A DNA stretch of 7,093 nucleotides. It comes from Betaproteobacteria bacterium (GTDB lineage Bacteria > Pseudomonadota > Gammaproteobacteria > Burkholderiales > UBA9220). Positions 1-5,228 of this stretch are shown piece by piece (position 1 is the stretch's first letter; every line of letters begins with the position of its first letter). Under the pieces are notes generated by a model. That model did not search any database and was not told where the DNA came from. It worked only from the letters and a program-made list of their open reading frames with translations. The translations under genes were made by a program, and so were the position numbers. The stretch lies in assembly GCA_003519965.1 (NCBI GenBank), contig DOVS01000101.1:1-7093 (forward strand), in the 5' to 3' direction.

Positions 1-49
1 CTGATTCGTAATCAGTAGGTCGGGGGTTCGACTCCTCTCATCAGCACCA
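1..49 (+). tRNA. tRNA-Thr(CGU), 3' half; 5' part outside the window
   Basis: This is the 3' portion of a tRNA. The anticodon arm reads CTGA-TTCGTAA-TCAG, which places anticodon CGT at positions 7-9 (decodes ACG, threonine). A short variable loop follows, then the T arm with GGGGG stem, TTCGACT loop and CCTCT (two G-U pairs), then the acceptor 3' strand CATCAGC, discriminator A and an encoded CCA ending at 49. The layout matches E. coli tRNA-Thr(CGT) arm by arm. The D arm and 5' acceptor strand lie upstream of the window. tRNA 3' ends are frequent phage and island integration sites, which fits the remnants that follow. Confidence 0.93.
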
Positions 50-92
50 AAAAATTGCCTGGCGGCGCCTATCCTGCAAGCGGCTGACTTAT

Positions 93-311
93 TCATCTGA
101 AATCAGCCGGCCCGACTTGCTCAGGGCGCCGTCGATGATTACGATAACGGCAGGCAGCACAAAAGGAAGGTCGGAAAGACCACCCTCGGCGCACTTCCGG
201 CAGACCTCGCGTCAGGGTGCTGATGGTCGACGCCGACATCCAGCCCATGCTCTCGTCGTTTTTCGCCATCGCTGTAACGTTGCGCGCCATTTGGCGCTGA
301 TTTGCACACAA
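93..311 (-). pseudogene. Unrecognised coding-like fragment downstream of the methylase remnant
   Basis: I do not recognise this reading frame. It is open for 72 codons from a TTG at 311, with internal ATGs at 290 and 269, and no Shine-Dalgarno sequence precedes any of these starts. The first part (ARNVTAMAKNDESMGWMSAS) looks protein-like. The second part turns into Arg/Cys-rich sequence typical of an out-of-frame read. From about position 170 down to 95 another minus-strand frame gives a more plausible hydrophobic segment (VLPAVIVIIDGALSKSGRLI), which suggests one frameshift. It lies just downstream of the methylase remnant on the same strand, so it may be the next gene of the same lost phage unit. 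A chance ORF is possible. Confidence 0.25.
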
Positions 312-319
312 ATTGTCAC

Positions 320-514
320 TTAACCAAGCAGGTCGCCTATTATACCTGGCTCGTAATTTGTGATTACCGGCTCCCGGCTTTCGGCTGGATTGCCGCTCTT
401 ATTGCCGACACTATATTTGATGCCGACCTCATGCATTGTCAGCCCAGCAAAGGCATTGCGAATGTCTGAGTGCTCGTTGACGCTGACCATGACGTTTGCC
501 TTGCAAGACCGCAA
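320..514 (-). pseudogene. C-terminal remnant of a D12-class DNA N6-adenine methyltransferase (Dam-like)
   Basis: The 64-residue product contains MVSVNEHSDIRNAFAGLTMH, then a segment ending IKYSVGNKSG, then EPVITNYEP. This is the layout of the C-terminus of D12-class DNA adenine methylases, where a phrase like SINDHPDIRxxFAGF is followed by xxYTVGG and a final strand like ELLITNY. The catalytic DPPY motif and the AdoMet-binding N-terminus are absent, so it cannot be active. In the same frame a TAG stop lies immediately upstream (plus-strand positions about 518-520), next to the first copy of an 18-bp direct repeat (520-537). Such methylases are common in prophages. The family call comes from motif recognition without a database search. 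Confidence 0.6.
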
Positions 515-519
515 ACTCT

Positions 520-537
520 AACGCTTTTTGCTTATTC
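520..537. repeat. 18-bp direct repeat, copy 1
   Basis: AACGCTTTTTGCTTATTC occurs here and again, without mismatch, at 836-853. The copies are 316 bp apart. Copy 1 sits at the point where the methylase reading frame breaks, suggesting it marks a rearrangement or insertion boundary. Flanks differ on both sides, so the identity is confined to the 18 bp. Confidence 0.8.
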
Positions 538-559
538 GTGGGTCGGAGTTGCGGGGCTG

Positions 560-571
560 CGGAATATTCCG
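560..571. promoter_or_regulatory. 12-bp perfect palindrome, possible operator
   Basis: CGGAATATTCCG is a perfect palindrome about 100 bp upstream of the repressor-like start at 669. A TTGACA hexamer follows at 576-581 and a TATAAA at 604-609, but their 22-bp spacing is too long for an ordinary sigma70 promoter. The palindrome could be a binding site for a dimeric regulator. Its role is inference. Confidence 0.25.
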
Positions 572-627
572 AAAATTGACAAAAGTAAAAAGAATTAGGC
601 GGTTATAAAAACATTGACCAAGCCAAG

Positions 628-695
628 CGAGTTCTTGGTTCGGTTAGAGTTCGGTCAGAGTTCGGTCGATGAACTCCGACCGAACCAAGAACTCG
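628..695. repeat. Nested inverted and direct repeats built on GAGTTCGGTC
   Basis: A 17-bp sequence at 628-644 (CGAGTTCTTGGTTCGGT) is repeated exactly as its inverse complement at 679-695. A second, alternative pairing joins 649-663 with 671-685 with one mismatch. Between them AGAGTTCGGT occurs twice in tandem (around 647-656 and 657-666). The DNA or RNA can therefore fold in two mutually exclusive ways. The cluster spans the start codon of the repressor-like remnant at 669, the position expected of autoregulatory operators, but it could equally be the end of a small non-autonomous element. Confidence 0.75.
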
Positions 696-875
696 CACAA
701 GGAACTCGGAGCTAGAATTTCAGCCGTCGCCGGCCTCTACAAAGACCGCACAGCCGCGGCTGGAATATCAACTGACCCAAGGGGGTCAATCGGTAAATGC
801 GTTCGCGCTATGGCGCCAAATCTGGCGCAAATCCCAACGCTTTTTGCTTATTCTTGCGAATTCCGTTCCAAATAG
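669..875 (+). pseudogene. Truncated phage-repressor-like HTH protein (N-terminus only)
   Basis: The first ~35 residues contain KELGARISAVAGLYKDRTAA followed by AGISTD. This resembles the start of phage CI-type repressors, in which a helix ending ...LYxxRxxAA is followed by AGVSxDQL, the first part of a helix-turn-helix. After the GISTD at about residue 36 the sequence no longer resembles that fold, so the recognition helix and any peptidase or dimerisation domain are missing. A few residues before GIST may also be deleted. No good Shine-Dalgarno sequence precedes the ATG, and the start lies inside a repeat cluster. I read it as a broken phage regulator; confidence is limited because only ~30 residues support it. 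Confidence 0.35.
836..853. repeat. 18-bp direct repeat, copy 2
   Basis: Perfect second copy of AACGCTTTTTGCTTATTC (copy 1 at 520-537). Just before it lies a short imperfect tandem repeat, TGGCGCCAAATC then TGGCGCAAATC (811-822 and 823-833). The pair brackets the repressor-like remnant and its repeat cluster, as would flanking duplications or degenerate attachment sites of a small inserted element. Confidence 0.8.
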
Positions 876-1001
876 ACCAGCCTGACTCAGCCGCCCTAAA
901 ACGCGCGCCCAGTCTGGATTTGTCCCACTATTTCCCGCTTTTCCCGGCATACCCCGAATGCCAAATATCCCGCTACCTCACACAAACCGCCCGACCGGAT
1001 A

Positions 1002-1202
1002 CGCCACACGGCCGATGGCCGATTCCGGCTCAAGTACGCCTTCGACGCCCTGGCGGAACGCGACGTCTACGATATCGCCCTCATCGACACCTTAAGATGC
1101 AGCGATCCTCGCAGCCAAGAAACGGCGCTCTCCGTCCCGCCGGAAATACTCTCCGCCCGCGCATTCCTGCGCGGTACGGTCGAAGAGCTGTACCGGCTGT
1201 AA
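1002..1202 (+). pseudogene. Unidentified gene fragment with strong coding signature
   Basis: This frame is open from 876 to a TAA at 1200-1202 but has no ATG. From about 1002 it reads as convincing protein: RFRLKYAFDALAERDVYDIA, then LIDTL, later SVPPEIL and FLRGTVEELYRL. Nearly every codon ends in G or C, like the intact genes nearby. After the stop the same frame continues FKEGRLTVPEF before merging into transposase-derived sequence. I do not recognise the family. The lack of a start and the abrupt 3' join to the IS3 remnant suggest a gene cut at both ends by mobile-element activity. It could also be the lost 5' portion of the same element, although it does not resemble the IS3 OrfB N-terminus. 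Confidence 0.35.
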
Positions 1203-1595
1203 TTCAAAGAGGGGCGCCTGACGGTCCCTGAATTTCGCCTCGGACGACGCCCTGGCGGACAGCCGATGGCTTCAGCCGGGAATGTCTAGCGACGGTGGCC
1301 GACAATTCGACTTCCGGCATTCGCGCAACGCGGGAACTGGACCAGATTGCCGAGGCGCAAGGACTTCCTGCATGGTGGTCGGCGACCATGGAATGGGGCT
1401 AATCGCAAGCGCCATCTTCGATGCAGCGGCAGAGCCGCCGTATCGAATGCGATTACATCCCGCCGAACACGCTAATACAAAACGGCGTTGTCTAGTGATT
1501 TTAACGAATACTTGCGCGACGAATGCCTGAACGAGCGCCTGTTCGCCAACCATGATCTAGAAAAGACACGGCGATTCACCCGGCATCGCCGAGAT
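1203..1595 (+). pseudogene. IS3-family transposase OrfB (DDE integrase core), badly frameshifted remnant
   Basis: Five pieces in different frames line up in order with the integrase core of IS3-family OrfB (IS407-like). About 1225-1264 gives SLNFASDDALAD, equivalent to SLDFVSDALAD. 1265-1371 gives DGFSRECLATVADNS, then RATRELDQIAEAQGLP. 1372-1441 gives MVVGDHG and a decayed continuation. 1442-1490 gives IECDYIPPNTLIQNG. 1476-1595 gives DFNEYLRDECLNERLFANHD. The family triad sits in the DF, SDNG and FxESFN phrases. Here the first Asp reads Asn, SDNG reads GDHG and the Glu is no longer recognisable. Several indels, in-frame stops and a deletion after the first piece make it non-functional. The 3' end overlaps the stop of the lysR gene by about 20 bp on the opposite strand. 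Confidence 0.8.
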
Positions 1596-2565
1596 TAGGC
1601 CGCGCCGCCGTCTCTTGATTCGCCTCGCCCGCGACCGGCTCATCCGCCGGCGCCGCCGGTTTCGCGTCCCAGTACGGAGTATTCTCCAGCCGCTCCGCCA
1701 GAAATTCAGTCAGCGCCCGCACCCGCCGCGGCACGTGGCGGCGGGAGGGGTAAACCACGTAGGCGGCGGTGGGCGGCAGGGGATATTCCGGCAACAGGCT
1801 GCGCAAGCGTCCGCTAGCCAGCTCGCGCCAGACGATGAAGGTCGGCATGACGCCGAGGCCAACCCCGTCCACCGCCGCCTGCAGCAACACGTCGCCGTTG
1901 TTGGAGCGCATGCGCACCGGCGCCCGCAGGTTGAGAGGGCGGCCGGCGGCGTCGGCATAGGGCCAATTACGCGGGTTAGGCAAATTAGCGTAGAGCAACC
2001 CCTGGCGCCCGGCCAGTTCCTCCGGACATTGCGGTTCGCCGTGCCGTTCGAGATAGGCGGGGCTGGCGCACAGCACCATGCGGATCGGCGCCAAACGGCG
2101 AGCGACCAAGGTGGAGTCAGGCAAGTCGCCGATGCGCACCGCCAGGTCGAAGCCTTCCTCGACCAGATTCACGCGGCGGTCGTTGAGATCGAGATCCAGA
2201 GCCAACTCGGTATGTTCGGCGAGGAAGGCGCTGAGCAAGGGCGCCAGGTGGAGCACGCCGAAGGAGAGAGGGGCGGTCACGCTCAACCGTCCGCGCAACG
2301 CCGCTTGGCCGTGGCCGACCATCTGTTCCGCCTCCTCCAGTTCCGCCAACAGCCGGCTGGCGCGTTCATAGAATTGGCGTCCGGACTCGGTCAACGAGAG
2401 GCGGCGAGTGGTGCGGTTGAGCAGTTGGGCGCCGAGGCGCGCCTCCAACTCGGCCACCCGCCGGCTCGCCACCGACTTGGCCACCCCCAGGCGCTCGGCG
2501 GCGGCGGAGAAACTGCCCGCCTCCACCACGCCGGCGAAGGTCTGCATCTCTTCAAAGCGGTCCAT
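1576..2565 (-). CDS. LysR-family transcriptional regulator
   Basis: The 329-residue protein begins with a LysR winged helix-turn-helix (residues ~4-62: FAGVVEAGSFSAAAERLGVA, then SRRVAELEARLG and LNRTTRRLSLTESG). A linker helix follows, then a periplasmic-binding-protein-fold effector domain (about 90-295), with RLSVTAPLSFG opening it and VDGVGLGVMPTFI near its end. The layout matches the CrgA/AaeR-like subgroup. GGGAAG lies about 6 nt before the ATG, supporting this start. It is divergent from the small ORF, cytochrome b561 and yceI, and LysR proteins commonly control their divergent neighbours, so these are its likely targets. The effector is unknown. The family is usually about 300 residues. 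The last ~25 residues (rich in Ala, Pro and Glu) lie outside the domain, and the final ones are encoded on the strand opposite the IS3 remnant, so the native C-terminus may have been replaced. Confidence 0.93.
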   Translation of the reverse strand: MDRFEEMQTFAGVVEAGSFSAAAERLGVAKSVASRRVAELEARLGAQLLNRTTRRLSLTESGRQFYERASRLLAELEEAEQMVGHGQAALRGRLSVTAPLSFGVLHLAPLLSAFLAEHTELALDLDLNDRRVNLVEEGFDLAVRIGDLPDSTLVARRLAPIRMVLCASPAYLERHGEPQCPEELAGRQGLLYANLPNPRNWPYADAAGRPLNLRAPVRMRSNNGDVLLQAAVDGVGLGVMPTFIVWRELASGRLRSLLPEYPLPPTAAYVVYPSRRHVPRRVRALTEFLAERLENTPYWDAKPAAPADEPVAGEANQETAARPNLGDAG

Positions 2566-2595
2566 TGTTCTTCCCAGTCGAACAGTGATTTGCTA

Positions 2596-2623
2596 ATTAT
2601 GGCCTTTATCCTTAAATCAGCAA
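2596..2623 (-). promoter_or_regulatory. Candidate sigma70 promoter of the LysR gene
   Basis: On the minus strand TTGCTG (2623-2618) is followed after 16 bp by CATAAT (2601-2596), one mismatch from TATAAT. Transcription would start near 2590, giving a leader of about 25 nt before the ATG at 2565. The dyad at 2641-2657 lies just upstream of the -35, the usual place for LysR autoregulation. Confidence 0.4.
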
Positions 2624-2626
2624 CTC

Positions 2627-2657
2627 TATACTGTGTAAAGTACAGCATTCCGCTGTA
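2627..2657. promoter_or_regulatory. Candidate LysR operator in the divergent intergenic region
   Basis: TACAGC-ATTCC-GCTGTA (2641-2657) is a perfect 6-bp-arm dyad. It overlaps a second, partial dyad, CTGT-N7-ACAG, at 2631-2645, so CTGT/ACAG half-sites recur three times. A TATACT hexamer at 2627-2632 could be the -10 for rightward transcription, although its -35 (CTTTAT) is poor, as is common for activator-dependent promoters. The position between lysR and the divergent genes fits LysR control. Which regulator binds is inference. Confidence 0.45.
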
Positions 2658-2673
2658 GCACCGGAGGACGATG

Positions 2674-2916
2674 ATGAAGACCCAAGCCAAGAGCGACCCG
2701 CCGCGCCGGCGAGCGACCCGGCGCATCCGCGCGTTCGAAGCCTCGGATGGCGCCGGCCGGTTCGACATGCTCGCTCCGTTCCTGCTACTGGTGGGCGCGC
2801 CGCGGAGCGGGCGCGATGAACATCCAGTAGGAATTGACGCAGACCTTCCGCAATATCCAGAAAGGACGTTTCTAACGACTGCCGAAAAATGGGGCCTGGG
2901 TCATGCTTTGGCGTAA
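2674..2916 (+). CDS. Possible small protein upstream of cytochrome b561
   Basis: An 80-residue frame starts at an ATG 6 nt after a perfect GGAGG (2663-2667); another ATG at 2671 is only 3 nt away and less likely. Up to about 2810 most codons end in G or C, as in the real genes here, while later codons do not. The product has a basic N-terminus (KTQAKSDPPRRRATRRIRAF), then one hydrophobic stretch (FDMLAPFLLLVG) and no domain I recognise. Its stop overlaps the start of cytochrome b561 by 14 bp, so translation could be coupled, which matters because that start has a weak ribosome site. It may be a leader ORF, a small gene, or a gene frameshifted around 2810. Confidence 0.4.
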   Translation: MKTQAKSDPPRRRATRRIRAFEASDGAGRFDMLAPFLLLVGAPRSGRDEHPVGIDADLPQYPERTFLTTAEKWGLGHALA

Positions 2917-3448
2917 CAACGCCGACCGCTTCGGCGCGGTAGCGATGCTGCTGCACTGGCTGCTGGCGGCGGCCCTGTTCGGCGTATTCGGCCTGGGGCT
3001 ATGGATGGTCGGCCTGACCTACTATGACCCCTGGTACCACCGAAGTCCGGTCTTACACGCCGTCATCGGCCTGGCGCTGGTGGGCCTGACCCTGCTGCGT
3101 TTTATTTGGCGCTGGGCCACTCCCCTGCCCGCACCGCTGCCGAACCACAGTCGGTTCGAACGATTCGCCGGCCGCGCGGTCCACTTGGCCCTCTATGCCG
3201 CCGTCCTCGCCCTCGGCGCCAGCGGCTACCTGGTGCTCACCGCAGAGGGCGAGCCGTTCCACCTGTTCGGCCAGCTCTCCCTGCCGCCGCTGCTGGCGGC
3301 GCGGCCAGGCCTGACCGAGTTCCTCGGCAAGCTGCACGCCGCCTCCGCCTGGACCTTAATCGGCTTGGCCGGACTGCACGCGGCGGCGGCCCTAAAACAC
3401 CATTTCATCGACCGCGACCGCACCCTGCTGCGCATGCTGGGACGGTAA
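2903..3448 (+). CDS. Cytochrome b561 family membrane protein (CybB/YceJ type)
   Basis: This 181-residue integral membrane protein has four hydrophobic helices (about 11-33, 48-70, 91-113 and 145-167). The histidines expected to bind two b haems are present at H18 (LLHWLL), H52 (VLHAVIG), H145 (KLHAAS) and H159 (GLHAA). Their spacing (34 and 14 residues) matches E. coli CybB closely. The family moves electrons from membrane quinol, including to superoxide in CybB. The N-terminus MLWRNNADRFGAVAMLLHW is normal for the family, which supports the ATG at 2903 although the site before it (GGGCCTGGG) is weak. The next gene, yceI, begins 24 bp after the stop, an arrangement like the yceJ-yceI pair of E. 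coli. It probably shares the LysR-controlled transcript. Confidence 0.93.
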   Translation: MLWRNNADRFGAVAMLLHWLLAAALFGVFGLGLWMVGLTYYDPWYHRSPVLHAVIGLALVGLTLLRFIWRWATPLPAPLPNHSRFERFAGRAVHLALYAAVLALGASGYLVLTAEGEPFHLFGQLSLPPLLAARPGLTEFLGKLHAASAWTLIGLAGLHAAAALKHHFIDRDRTLLRMLGR

Positions 3449-3472
3449 CATCCACCAAAAAGGAGTACTTTA

Positions 3473-4045
3473 ATGAAACAACGCTTATTGGGATTCGCCC
3501 TATTGACCCTGGCCGTGGCCCTCCCCGCCCAAGCCGCCAACTACGTCATCGACACCGCCAACCAACACGCCTTCATCCAGTTCAAGATCAGCCACCTCGG
3601 CTACAGCTTCGTGCTCGGCCGCTTCGACCGCTGGAGCGGCAATTTCAGCTACGACGAGAAAAATCCAGACGCCGCGAAGGTGGCGGTGGAAATCGACGCC
3701 GCCAGCATCGACACCAATAGCGCCCTGCGCGACAAACACTTGCGTAGCGCTAAATTCTTCGACACCGACAAGTACCCCAAGATTCGCTTCGTCAGCACCT
3801 CGTTTAAGGCGCTCGCCGACGGCAAGGCCCTTCTTAAGGGCAACCTGACCCTACACGGCGTCACCCGTCCGGTAACTATTGCCGTCACCGAGGTTGGTCA
3901 TGGTCCCGACCCTTGGGGCGGCTACCGCCGCGGCTTTACCGGCACCACCACGCTGACGCTGAGGGAATTCAATATCGACTACAATCTGGGGCCGACGGCG
4001 CGAACAGCCAAGCTGTTCCTGTCGCTGGAAGGCGTGAGGAAATAG
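3473..4045 (+). CDS. yceI: YceI-family periplasmic lipid/isoprenoid-binding protein
   Basis: The 190-residue protein opens with a Sec signal peptide (MKQRLLGFALLTLAVALPAQ, likely cleaved after AQA at residue 21). The rest is a complete YceI domain: ANYVIDTANQHAFIQFKISH, then LGRFDRWSGNFSYDE, a segment with VEIDAASIDTN and LRDKHLRSAKFFD, LHGVTRPVTI, and REFNIDYNLG near the end. YceI proteins fold as a lipocalin-like barrel that holds a long polyisoprenoid in family structures. With a cytochrome b561 directly upstream, it may handle quinone-like lipids for that electron-transfer protein. An AAGGAG at 3460-3465, 7 nt before the ATG, fixes the start. Length and motifs are normal. The exact ligand is not known. 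Confidence 0.95.
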   Translation: MKQRLLGFALLTLAVALPAQAANYVIDTANQHAFIQFKISHLGYSFVLGRFDRWSGNFSYDEKNPDAAKVAVEIDAASIDTNSALRDKHLRSAKFFDTDKYPKIRFVSTSFKALADGKALLKGNLTLHGVTRPVTIAVTEVGHGPDPWGGYRRGFTGTTTLTLREFNIDYNLGPTARTAKLFLSLEGVRK

Positions 4046-4264
4046 GGAGCGGGTTGATCGGTCGATCGGCAGCCTCTTTGGTTGCCGGCGGCCTCGCCCG
4101 ATTCGGCCTCGTGTCGCGTCCCGCAAATAAACTGGTTGCCCGATGGCGCCGCGGTAGAGAAACAAGCCGCGCCATCCACACGGATTGCCCCGCTTCACCG
4201 GCGAAATAAAACTAAAGCGCAGAGGATCGACACGGCGTTTATTGTGTCCAAGTGCAAACGATGA

Positions 4265-4681
4265 TTATGTCTTTTCGTCCGTGGGGCCCACCCAAAAGAA
4301 AGGATTATGCGCGACTTCCCATAGATAGCCATCCGGGTCTTTAAAGTAGCCCGAGTACCCGCCCCAAGCCGTGCTCCTTGCCGCTGTTGCAAGCGTTGCG
4401 CCAGCGGACAAGGCTTGCTGAATTGTTTGGTCTACTTCCGTTTCCGACGCCACGTTATGCGCAAGAGCGAATCCGCGAAATCCACTACCTTCCGATGAAA
4501 CCGACGCATCTTCCGCAAGCGCTTCGCGCGCGTATAGCCCTAACCAACTGCCGTTGAGCGTAAAAAACGCAATGTCGGGCGGCGAATCCATCTGGGGAAA
4601 ACCCAACCCTTCCTTATAGAATTTCACAGCGGTCTCTAACACATTAACGCCCAAAGTCACCATGCTAATTCTCGGTTTCAT
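4265..4681 (-). CDS. VOC (glyoxalase/bleomycin-resistance fold) family protein
   Basis: The 138-residue product starts MKPRISMVTLGVNVLETAVK and has the single-chain VOC layout of two beta-alpha-beta-beta-beta repeats: FYKEGLGF in repeat 1, SWLGLYAREALAED at its end, LAHNV, a helix around EVDQTIQQALSAGA, then WGGYSGYFKDPDGYLWEVAH. The Glu in LWEVAH occupies the usual metal-ligand position. The reaction is unknown; the family includes glyoxalases, dioxygenases and resistance proteins. An in-frame ATG at 4714 exists, but AAGGAG lies 5 nt before the ATG at 4681, so that start is preferred. By eye the gene is less GC-biased at third codon positions than its neighbours, hinting at later acquisition. 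It is convergent with yceI and divergent from the PilZ gene. Confidence 0.88.
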   Translation of the reverse strand: MKPRISMVTLGVNVLETAVKFYKEGLGFPQMDSPPDIAFFTLNGSWLGLYAREALAEDASVSSEGSGFRGFALAHNVASETEVDQTIQQALSAGATLATAARSTAWGGYSGYFKDPDGYLWEVAHNPFFWVGPTDEKT

Positions 4682-4712
4682 CCTCGCTCCTTTCATGGCG
4701 ATGCCGAACGCC

Positions 4713-4740
4713 ACAATAGGTTATTGACATCATTGACCAA
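4713..4740 (-). promoter_or_regulatory. Candidate promoter of the VOC gene
   Basis: On the minus strand TTGGTC (4740-4735) and TATTGT (4718-4713) are separated by 16 bp. Transcription would begin near 4706, about 25 nt before the chosen ATG at 4681 and ahead of its AAGGAG site. Both hexamers are imperfect, so this is only a reasonable candidate. Confidence 0.3.
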
Positions 4741-4787
4741 TCCACCCATTGCCGGCAACCTTATGACATACAATATATAGTATTTTG

Positions 4788-4815
4788 TTGACATCGGAAC
4801 CTCAATATGTAGAAT
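4788..4815 (+). promoter_or_regulatory. Strong sigma70-like promoter for the PilZ gene
   Basis: A perfect TTGACA at 4788-4793 is followed after 16 bp by TAGAAT at 4810-4815 (one mismatch from TATAAT). The surrounding DNA is AT-rich against a GC-rich background. Transcription would begin near 4822, leaving a leader of about 90 nt before the GTG at 4911. Confidence 0.7.
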
Positions 4816-4882
4816 TGAGACTATCGCGGTTGATGAAATAACGCTTAGTAGTTTCTCGACTTGGCAAGCGGGGTGCGCGCAA

Positions 4883-4905
4883 GCGCCGCCGGCGCGAATA
4901 GGAGG
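4883..4905 (+). promoter_or_regulatory. Small GC hairpin followed by the Shine-Dalgarno sequence of the PilZ gene
   Basis: GCGCC-GCC-GGCGC (4883-4895) can form a 5-bp hairpin four bases before AGGAGG (4900-4905). The AGGAGG is 5 nt from a GTG, a near-perfect ribosome site that decides the start. The hairpin is short, and a regulatory effect on translation is speculative. Confidence 0.45.
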
Positions 4906-4910
4906 AAAAG

Positions 4911-5222
4911 GTGATTGACAGCGCGATTGATTATGAAAACCGCAATACCCGCCGAATTCCCATCAGTTGTAAGGTCAAGCTCAAAATCCCGGAAACGCGG
5001 GAAACCTATTACGGCGTGACCAAGCGTTTAAGCATCGAAGATATCTCTTTCGAGTCCGAATATGTGCCCCGTTTCGGCCAATTGCTGGAAATCACCGTCG
5101 CGCCTCCCGCCGGCAGCAACACCCAGCCGCTTTGCGCGCTGATCCAGGTCTACAGCTGCACCCAAGTCGAGGAAGGCCTCGTTTACGAGATCGGCGGCGC
5201 AATCCGCAAGGTCGTACAATAA
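4911..5222 (+). CDS. Small stand-alone PilZ-domain protein
   Basis: This 103-residue protein is just a PilZ-like domain. The N-terminal RxxxR c-di-GMP-binding motif is present (R11-N-T-R-R15, followed by IPISCKVKL). The expected second motif, (D/N)xSxxG, appears as D44-I-S-F-E-S49, with Ser in place of the final Gly. The remaining strands (EYVPRFGQLLEITVA, LIQVYSCTQVEEGLVYEIGG) fit a PilZ beta barrel. Proteins of this kind usually sense c-di-GMP and act on motility, pili or polysaccharide machinery through a partner. No such partner lies nearby, so its target is unknown. The start is GTG, chosen because AGGAGG lies 5 nt upstream. It is probably a single-gene transcript. The altered second motif may weaken ligand binding. 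Confidence 0.8.
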   Translation: MIDSAIDYENRNTRRIPISCKVKLKIPETRETYYGVTKRLSIEDISFESEYVPRFGQLLEITVAPPAGSNTQPLCALIQVYSCTQVEEGLVYEIGGAIRKVVQ

Positions 5223-5228
5223 TTCGGA

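Noticed and set aside
17..49. A duplicated tRNA-Thr 3' end as a phage attachment site
   Set aside because: I looked for a second copy of the T-arm/acceptor sequence through about 1600 and found only short chance matches such as ATTCGACTTCC near 1303.
576..609. TTGACA and TATAAA as a promoter for the repressor-like remnant
   Set aside because: The spacing is 22 bp, well outside the range for sigma70 and longer than even MerR-type promoters.
797..1231. A 144-codon plus-strand open frame
   Set aside because: Composition is Arg/Pro-rich with no family resemblance, and another frame across 1002-1200 has the better coding signature.
1615..2658. A 347-codon open frame antisense to the LysR gene
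   Set aside because: It is the GC-rich shadow of a well-supported LysR protein and is rich in His, Arg and Gln as such shadows are.
3851..4198. Minus-strand open frame covering the end of yceI and the yceI-VOC gap
   Set aside because: It lies largely antisense to yceI, has low-complexity Arg-rich sequence and no recognisable domain.
4822..4910. A c-di-GMP riboswitch in the PilZ leader
   Set aside because: The leader is about 90 nt, but I could not find the conserved GEMM core or its paired helices; only a small 5-bp hairpin is visible.
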